Shown here one piece after another: positions 58,264 through 64,000 of a DNA stretch of 64,000 nucleotides. Below the pieces are notes generated by a model. The model saw only the letters and a program-made list of their open reading frames with translations, ran no database searches and was not told the origin of the DNA. Location: NCBI RefSeq assembly GCF_026460885.1, contig NZ_JAOVZW010000011.1, positions 1 through 64,000 of the forward strand. The letters run 5' to 3'. Positions within the stretch are counted from its first letter, which is position 1; every line of letters begins with the position of its first letter. The DNA is from Chryseobacterium formosum. Its GTDB lineage: Bacteria > Bacteroidota > Bacteroidia > Flavobacteriales > Weeksellaceae. The translations under genes were made by a program, and so were the position numbers.

Positions 58264-59751
58264 ATGTTTATAGGATACGATGTTGGAAGTTCTTCACTGA
58301 AAGCTTCAATTGTTGATGAGCAGGGAAAAGTAATTGCTCATGCCAAATATCCGGAAACAGAAATGTCTATCGATTCACCAAAAATTGGTTGGGCAGAACA
58401 AGATCCGGAAGCTTGGTGGCAAAATCTCAGGATTCTGACTCAAAAAATAATTGCAGAAAGCCACATCGATAAAAACGAAATCAAAGGAATCGGAATTTCT
58501 TATCAGATGCACGGTTTGGTTTTGGTGGGCAAGGATAAAGAAGTTTTGCGTCCTTCAATCATTTGGTGCGACAGCCGTGCAGTGGAAACTGGTGACAAAG
58601 CTTTTGACGATTTGGGTGAAGAAGTCTGTATGAATAAACTTTTAAATTCCCCGGGAAATTTCACCGCTTCAAAACTAAAATGGGTCAAAGAAAATGAGCC
58701 GGAAGTCTATGAGAAAATCTGGAAATTTATGCTTCCGGGAGATTTTATTGCTTTAAAATTAAGCGGAGAAGCAACGACAACCGTAACCGGACTTTCTGAA
58801 GGAGTACTTTGGGATTTTCAGAAACATCAGGCTTCAAAAACTTTATTGAATCACTGGGGAATTGATGAATCTTTGGTTTCAAAGGTAGTTGATAATTTCA
58901 GTGTGCAATGTGTTGTTTCAAAACAGGGCGCAGAAGAAAGCAGCTTACCAGAAGGTATTCCAATTCTCTACAGAGCAGGAGATCAGCCAAATAATGCATT
59001 ATCATTAAACGTGATGAATCCCGGAGAAATTGCTGCTACAGGCGGAACTTCTGGCGTTGTTTACGGTGTTACAGATAATATTCATTCTAAAGAATCTGTG
59101 CGAGTAAACAATTTTGCACACATTAATCATACAAAAGAACAACCGCGAATCGGGAAAATGCTTTGTTTAAATGGTGCCGGAATTCAGTACAGCTGGTTAC
59201 GTCATCAGGTAGACCAGAAAAGACATTCTTACCAGGAACTGAATGACTTAGCTTCACAAATCCAAATTGGTTCTGACGGAATTATCGTTTTGCCATTCGG
59301 AAACGGTGCGGAAAGAGTTTTAAGAAATAAAGACATCGGTTCATCAACATATAATGTGAATTTTAACCGTCACAAAAGCGTTCATCTATTCAGAGCGGGA
59401 CTGGAAGGTATCGCCTACTCATTCGTGTACGGAACCGAAATATTGATGAATGACGGACTTCAAAAAGGCATCATCAAAGCCGGTGGTGACAACCTATTCC
59501 GTTCTTCTTTGTTTGCGCAATCGATTGCAACATTATTGGATACGGAAATCAGAATATTTGACACCACAGGTTCAACGGGCGCAGCAAGAGCAGCGGCAAT
59601 CGGAGCGGGAGCATTTGATACCTTAACTGATATTTTAACCGAAAAAGATATTACTACGACCTACATTCCTGATTTTAAAAATATGGATCAGTATAAAGAA
59701 AGTTATGGGAAATGGAAAAATAAATTAGAACAAGTTTTAATTAATTCTTAA
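58264..59751 (+). CDS. xylB: xylulokinase
   Basis: A 495-residue FGGY-family sugar kinase: [20 protein letters not shown] (ATP phosphate 1), [18 protein letters not shown] (substrate region), [13 protein letters not shown] (catalytic Asp), [12 protein letters not shown] (phosphate 2) and [17 protein letters not shown]. It phosphorylates D-xylulose. Followed by xylose isomerase and a sugar symporter, so xylose is the substrate. Confidence 0.95.
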   Translation: MFIGYDVGSSSLKASIVDEQGKVIAHAKYPETEMSIDSPKIGWAEQDPEAWWQNLRILTQKIIAESHIDKNEIKGIGISYQMHGLVLVGKDKEVLRPSIIWCDSRAVETGDKAFDDLGEEVCMNKLLNSPGNFTASKLKWVKENEPEVYEKIWKFMLPGDFIALKLSGEATTTVTGLSEGVLWDFQKHQASKTLLNHWGIDESLVSKVVDNFSVQCVVSKQGAEESSLPEGIPILYRAGDQPNNALSLNVMNPGEIAATGGTSGVVYGVTDNIHSKESVRVNNFAHINHTKEQPRIGKMLCLNGAGIQYSWLRHQVDQKRHSYQELNDLASQIQIGSDGIIVLPFGNGAERVLRNKDIGSSTYNVNFNRHKSVHLFRAGLEGIAYSFVYGTEILMNDGLQKGIIKAGGDNLFRSSLFAQSIATLLDTEIRIFDTTGSTGAARAAAIGAGAFDTLTDILTEKDITTTYIPDFKNMDQYKESYGKWKNKLEQVLINS

Positions 59752-59759
59752 AAAAATAT

Positions 59760-59828
59760 CTCGCAGATCCAGCAGATCCAGCAGATTAACAGCTAAAATA
59801 AATCTGCAAAATTTGCTCAATCTGCGAG
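59760..59828. repeat. palindromic repeat between xylB and xylA
   Basis: CTCGCAGAT and ATCTGCGAG at the ends, with direct GATCCAGCA copies in the left half and a matching AATCTGC in the right. A dispersed non-coding repeat; it may lower read-through or stabilise mRNA. Confidence 0.65.
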
Positions 59829-59878
59829 AAATTAATTCAAACATATTATTAAATAAATCAAAAAATAAAATCAAAATA

Positions 59879-61207
59879 ATGGCAATTACAACAGGAAACA
59901 AAGAGTATTTTAAAGGGATAGATAAAATTCAGTTTGAAGGAAGAGAATCAGACAATCCGCTGGCATTCAAATTTTACGATGAGAATTTGGTTGTTCGTGG
60001 AAAAACGATGAAAGAATATTTCAAGTTTGCGTCTGCTTACTGGCACACATTTTGCGCAACTGGTGGAGATCCGTTTGGTGCAGGAACTCAGCAATTTGAC
60101 TGGTTAATTGCTTCTGATGCAAAGCAAAGAGCAACAGAAAAAATGGATGCGGCTTTTGAATTTTTCACCAAACTGGGCGTTCCTTATTACTGTTTCCACG
60201 ATTATGATTTGATTGACGAAGCAGATAACTTTTTAGAATCTACCAAAAGATTAGAATTCATCACCGATTACGCTAAAGAAAAGCAGGCTGCTTCAGGCGT
60301 GAAATTGCTTTGGGGAACTTCGAACTGTTTCTCAAACCCTAGATTTATGAACGGTGCAGCAACCAATCCTTCTTTTGACGTTTTGGCTTACGCTGGCGGA
60401 CAGGTGAAAAATGCTTTGGATGCAACGATCAAGTTAGGTGGAGAAAATTACGTATTCTGGGGCGGCCGTGAAGGTTATATGTCTCTTCTTAACACGAACA
60501 TGAAGCGTGAGCAGGAGCACATGGCGAAATTTTTACATTTGGCTAAAGATTATGCAAGAGCTCAGGGATTCAAAGGAACTTTCTTCATCGAGCCAAAACC
60601 GATGGAGCCGACAAAACACCAATATGATTTCGATGCCGCGACTTGCTTAAACTTCCTTCGTCAGTATGATTTATTGAATGATTTTAAATTAAATCTTGAA
60701 GTCAACCATGCTACTTTGGCTCAACATACTTTCGAGCACGAACTTCAAGTGGCTGCTGACAACAATGTTTTGGGAAGCATCGATGCAAACAGAGGAGATT
60801 ACCAAAACGGTTGGGATACAGACCAATTCCCGGTTGATTTGTACGAAATGACTCAGGCGATGTTGGTGATCATCCAAGCTGGAGGTTTCCAAGGCGGAGG
60901 TGTCAATTTTGATGCAAAAATCAGAAGAAACTCTACAGATTTGGAAGATATTTTCATTGCACACATCAGTGGAATGGACAATTTTGCAAGATCTTTCTTA
61001 GCCGCTGATAAAATTTTAGAAAAATCAAAATATTCTGAAATAAGAACCAACAGATATTCTTCTTTCGATAGCGGAAAAGGTAAAGATTTCGAAAACGGAA
61101 GCTTATCTTTAACTGATCTTGCAACTTACGCTCAAGGATTGGGTGAAGTTGGTAGAGAAAGCGGAAAGCAGGAATATCTTGAGAGTATTATCAATCAGTA
61201 TTTATAA
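59879..61207 (+). CDS. xylA: xylose isomerase
   Basis: A 442-residue xylose isomerase: [14 protein letters not shown] (catalytic His and Asp), [32 protein letters not shown] (metal-binding Glu), [16 protein letters not shown], and [20 protein letters not shown]. It converts D-xylose to D-xylulose. The ATG at 59879 ([10 protein letters not shown]) gives the family length; the 22 upstream codons lie in a repeat and are excluded. Confidence 0.96.
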   Translation: MAITTGNKEYFKGIDKIQFEGRESDNPLAFKFYDENLVVRGKTMKEYFKFASAYWHTFCATGGDPFGAGTQQFDWLIASDAKQRATEKMDAAFEFFTKLGVPYYCFHDYDLIDEADNFLESTKRLEFITDYAKEKQAASGVKLLWGTSNCFSNPRFMNGAATNPSFDVLAYAGGQVKNALDATIKLGGENYVFWGGREGYMSLLNTNMKREQEHMAKFLHLAKDYARAQGFKGTFFIEPKPMEPTKHQYDFDAATCLNFLRQYDLLNDFKLNLEVNHATLAQHTFEHELQVAADNNVLGSIDANRGDYQNGWDTDQFPVDLYEMTQAMLVIIQAGGFQGGGVNFDAKIRRNSTDLEDIFIAHISGMDNFARSFLAADKILEKSKYSEIRTNRYSSFDSGKGKDFENGSLSLTDLATYAQGLGEVGRESGKQEYLESIINQYL

Positions 61208-61244
61208 TTTAATGTGAATACATGATAACAATTGACTATTTTCT

Positions 61245-61390
61245 TTTACCGCAAAAGGTTCAAAAGAAATAATCGAAAAAAACAGCTATTCAAAAGTCTG
61301 CAAAATATTAGAAACTTTTAAAAAAATTCGTTTTGTCATCTTTTGAATAGCTAAAATGCCACAAATTCTTTTGATTCTTTTGCGGTTAAA
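61245..61390. repeat. long imperfect palindrome between xylA and the symporter gene
   Basis: TTTACCGCAAAAG and TTTTGCGGTTAAA at the ends and AGCTATTCAAAAG / CTTTTGAATAGCT inside can form a large hairpin. A dispersed repeat resembling others in this genome. Confidence 0.7.
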
Positions 61391-61439
61391 AAAAATATCA
61401 TGTTTCAAAAACTTTTAACAATTAAAACTAAATCAAACT

Positions 61440-62861
61440 ATGCAAATAATAGATTCCGGTCCTAAATATTCTTCAGGAACAAAGGCGCAGATCAATATGC
61501 TGTACGTTACTGTACTTACGTTGGTCGCCACTTTGGGAGGACTTTTGTTTGGATACGACACGGCAGTGATTTCCGGAGCCGAAAAATCGATTCAGGAATA
61601 TTTAATTATTCCTTTAGGTTTAAGTTCATTAGCTCACGGAGCGACCATTTCGAGCGCATTGATCGGATGCATCATCGGTGGCGCGATTTCCGGAATGATT
61701 TCCACAAAGCTGGGAAGAAAAAAATCATTGATGCTTTCGGCATTTTTGTTCTTCATCAGTGCTTTGGGAGCGGCGTATCCTGAGTTTTTATTCTTCAAAC
61801 ATGGCGAACATTCAATGGGTGTTTTGCTGGCATTTAATTTTTATAGGATCATCGGTGGAATCGGTGTGGGCTTGGCTTCGGCGGTCTGCCCGATGTACAT
61901 TGGTGAGATTGCACCTGCCGAAATACGTGGTAAACTGGTTTCTCTGAATCAGTTTGCCATTATTTTCGGGATGCTCGTGGTTTACTTCGTGAACTGGGGA
62001 ATTGCAAGCGGACAAACCGTAGAATGGATCAACGAAATCGGATGGAGATATATGTTTTTGTCTTTGACGATTCCTTCTGCCTTGTTCGGTATTCTTTTAT
62101 TTTTCGTTCCTGAAACACCGCGTTATCTGACATTCGTAAACAAAGACGCAGAAGCGCTGAAAATTTTAACTAAAATCAATGGTGAAGCCCGTGGAAAAGA
62201 AATTTTCTCTGAGATAAAAAGCACTGTCGTAGAACATAAAAGTGAAATTTTCGCTTTCGGGAAAACCGTGATTGTGATTGGAATTTTGCTTTCTGTTTTC
62301 CAGCAGTTTGTGGGAATTAATGTTGCTTTATATTATGCTCCAAGAATCTTCGAAAGCATGGGTGTTCATAAAGATTCATCGATGCTGCAGACCGTTGTGA
62401 TGGGATTGGTGAATGTAATCTTTACCGTTATCGCTATTTTCACAGTGGATAAATGGGGAAGAAAACCTTTGTTAATAGTTGGTTCTGTTGGGATGGCAAT
62501 TGGTATGTTTGCGATTGCAATTTTATCGTATTATCAAATCATCGGAATTGCCACTTTGGTATTCATCATCGTTTATACGGCTTCATTTATGATGTCTTGG
62601 GGACCGATTTGCTGGGTTTTGATCTCAGAAATTTTCCCTAATAAAATCAGAGGAAGTGCGATTGCGATTGCAGTTGCAGCTCAATGGGCAGCCAACTATT
62701 TAATTTCATCAACTTATCCTTTTATGATGGAATTCAGTGGAGCATTTACTTATGGATTTTACGGAGTGATGAGTGTTCTGTCCTTGTTCTTCGTATGGAA
62801 ATGGGTACCTGAAACGAAAGGCAAATCTCTCGAGGAAATCGAAAAGGTTTGGGAAAAATAA
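61440..62861 (+). CDS. xylE: D-xylose:H+ symporter (MFS, XylE-type)
   Basis: A 473-residue sugar porter of the major facilitator superfamily with 12 membrane helices. GGLLFGYDTAVISGAEKSI in helix 1, SGMISTKLGRKKSLM (loop 2-3), GIGVGLASAVCPMYIGEIAPAEIRGKLVSLNQ, VPETPRYL, and VFQQFVGINVALYYAPRIFESMG (QQxxGxN substrate motif) with VPETKGKSLEEIE at the C-terminus. The xylose assignment rests on its place behind xylB-xylA. Confidence 0.92.
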   Translation: MQIIDSGPKYSSGTKAQINMLYVTVLTLVATLGGLLFGYDTAVISGAEKSIQEYLIIPLGLSSLAHGATISSALIGCIIGGAISGMISTKLGRKKSLMLSAFLFFISALGAAYPEFLFFKHGEHSMGVLLAFNFYRIIGGIGVGLASAVCPMYIGEIAPAEIRGKLVSLNQFAIIFGMLVVYFVNWGIASGQTVEWINEIGWRYMFLSLTIPSALFGILLFFVPETPRYLTFVNKDAEALKILTKINGEARGKEIFSEIKSTVVEHKSEIFAFGKTVIVIGILLSVFQQFVGINVALYYAPRIFESMGVHKDSSMLQTVVMGLVNVIFTVIAIFTVDKWGRKPLLIVGSVGMAIGMFAIAILSYYQIIGIATLVFIIVYTASFMMSWGPICWVLISEIFPNKIRGSAIAIAVAAQWAANYLISSTYPFMMEFSGAFTYGFYGVMSVLSLFFVWKWVPETKGKSLEEIEKVWEK

Positions 62862-62891
62862 ATATACTTTAGTTTTATAATTAGTTTGTAG

Positions 62892-62921
62892 GGCATCGAA
62901 TTTTTTCGGTGCTCTTTTTTA
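62892..62921 (+). terminator. terminator of the xylose operon
   Basis: GGGCATCGAA pairs with TTCGGTGCTC (two wobbles) around a short T loop and is followed by six T. Confidence 0.8.
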
Positions 62922-62948
62922 TAACTTTGGCAGATTGAAATCAAGTTT

Positions 62949-63395
62949 ATGAATATTTTTAAATCCATCATTAATAATTTAAAAGCTATTAAAGCAAGTT
63001 ATAATTTAGAAAAAATTAAAGATGATTTTATTGCAAAACAGATTCAAATATATCAGCTTCCAAAGGAGTTAAAATTATTTTTAGAGAATAAAACTGATTT
63101 TGATTTTATCGGAATCTATTCTAAAGGGTATGACTGTATTTATTTTGCTAAAAATGGAAATAATTTAAATATTGAATATGAAGCTACAGAAGAATTTCAA
63201 ATTCCTTATTATGAAAAAGTGAAACAATTTGCATCAGAAAATAATTTTAAAATTGAAGAAGAAGCAAACAAAAATGTTCCATATCTAAAGATAAATACTA
63301 ACACCTCTTTAGATGAAACATTTCGTCTGGCGAGAGAAATTCAACACAATATTTTCGGAAATAGTGATGATACGAAATATGATATTGTTCCTTAA
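62949..63395 (+). CDS. uncharacterised small protein
   Basis: A 148-residue cytoplasmic protein. Central GIYSKGYDCIYFAKNGNNLNIEYE and a C-terminal LKINTNTSLDETFRLAREIQHNIFG. It has no recognised domain, signal peptide or membrane segment. It lies behind the xylose-operon terminator as a single gene. Confidence 0.6.
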   Translation: MNIFKSIINNLKAIKASYNLEKIKDDFIAKQIQIYQLPKELKLFLENKTDFDFIGIYSKGYDCIYFAKNGNNLNIEYEATEEFQIPYYEKVKQFASENNFKIEEEANKNVPYLKINTNTSLDETFRLAREIQHNIFGNSDDTKYDIVP

Positions 63396-63622
63396 ATATT
63401 TGAAATTTTAGTCTTCATTTTTTCATAAATTTCTTTAGTTAAACCATTGTTTCAAAAAGACTTTTATAATAATAAATTTTAATTAAATTTATCGCTGTAA
63501 TTTGTCATTTAAAAAAGCTTAGAAAATATTCATATCTAAAATATATTTCTACGTTAAATGATTAAATTCACATCAATAATGATGAAGAAACATTCATTGT
63601 TTTAAACAATAGAAAACGAGGT

Positions 63623-64000
63623 ATGACAAAGAAAAACGCCACTATTTATGATATTTCCAGAAAGCTGAACGTAAGTGTGGCAACTGTTTCCAGAGCACTA
63701 AATAATCATCCGAGAATCAGCCAGGCAACCAAAGAACTTGTAGTAAAAACCGCAAAGGAAATGAACTATAAGCAAAATAATCTTGCCAAAGCCCTTAAAA
63801 GTGGGGAAACAAAAAACATTGGAATCATTGTTCCTTACATCAACACCAATTTTTTCTCGTCTGTCATCCGTGGAATTGAAGAAGAACTTTCTGTGCAGGG
63901 TTACCACGTTATTATTTGTCAAAGTCATGAAGATGTTAATATTGAAAAAAAGCATTTAAATACCTTATTAAACGCTCAGGTTGACGGAATTTTCATGTCG
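63623..64000 (+). CDS. LacI-family transcriptional regulator (partial, cut by window end)
   Basis: The first 126 residues are present: the HTH and hinge IYDISRKLNVSVATVSRALNN and ISQATKELVVKTAKEMNYKQNNLAKALKSGETKNIGIIVP, then the start of the periplasmic-binding-like domain. This is a typical LacI/GalR regulator, probably sugar-responsive and possibly controlling the xylose genes. The C-terminal part lies beyond the window. Confidence 0.88.
   Translation, partial: MTKKNATIYDISRKLNVSVATVSRALNNHPRISQATKELVVKTAKEMNYKQNNLAKALKSGETKNIGIIVPYINTNFFSSVIRGIEEELSVQGYHVIICQSHEDVNIEKKHLNTLLNAQVDGIFMS

Overview
The window looks like a chromosomal segment of a Chryseobacterium-like member of the Flavobacteriia (Bacteroidota). 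The evidence is low GC, TAnnTTTG-type -7 boxes with little Shine-Dalgarno signal, a type IX secretion C-terminal domain, intergenic palindromes of a kind common in this group, and a bacteroidal xylose operon. This assignment is an inference; no rRNA is present.

Layout. 0.1-7.5 kb: an NmrA-like reductase with its Rrf2 repressor (matching operators), a serine beta-lactamase-like hydrolase, an XRE membrane regulator, a lipoprotein, an FKBP isomerase, a catalase-like protein and TerC. 7.6-12.7 kb: a tellurium/stress (Ter) cluster of TerD, unknown, TelA, TerD, a PRTase-like protein and a HAD phosphatase. 13-17.2 kb: a secreted LamG protein, a SulP transporter and two HTH proteins. 17.2-25.4 kb: a giant AAA ATPase, a flotillin and an NfeD/YqiJ-like membrane protein, with a divergent XRE regulator.

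26.5-45.3 kb is the most unusual part, an RNA-repair island. It encodes a Ro60 (TROVE) protein and eight tandem Y-RNA-like RNAs. In each of the eight, the 5' and 3' ends pair, and a bulged-U helix shows a fully covarying Y-R pair; most carry a tRNA-like module. Further members are a slipin, two DEDDh exonucleases, a Zn-ribbon protein, a metallophosphoesterase, a nucleoside hydrolase, an RNase Z-like MBL protein, an Rnl2-type RNA ligase, a DinB-like protein, a cyclic-phosphate-processing receiver-like protein, an ATP-grasp ligase, a YkuK RNase H-fold protein and a 2H phosphoesterase. The island also holds two apparently circularly permuted tRNAs, a 191-nt tRNA-like RNA and a 13-member divergent tRNA array interleaved with a three-copy structured RNA. 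A 19-bp element (two TRCGYA half-sites) at a fixed distance upstream of the -7 box occurs at five promoters: Ro60, the Y RNAs, exonuclease 1, the Zn-ribbon gene, and a distant small gene coupled to tatD at 56 kb.

How it could work (inference): stress induces the regulon. Ro60 with Y RNAs of differing tRNA-mimic modules recruits or gates nucleases on damaged RNA. The exonucleases, phosphoesterases and end-healing proteins trim ends, the RNA ligase seals them, and the divergent tRNA array may replace cleaved tRNAs or act as decoys.

45.3-54 kb: a MoxR-AAA / vWA-propeller / membrane / TPR ternary-type system. 54-58 kb: a VOC protein, a purine nucleoside phosphorylase, TatD, a regulon gene and a DUF434-like pair. 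58.2-64 kb: xylulokinase, xylose isomerase, a xylose:H+ symporter, a small unknown protein and the start of a LacI-family regulator cut by the window end.
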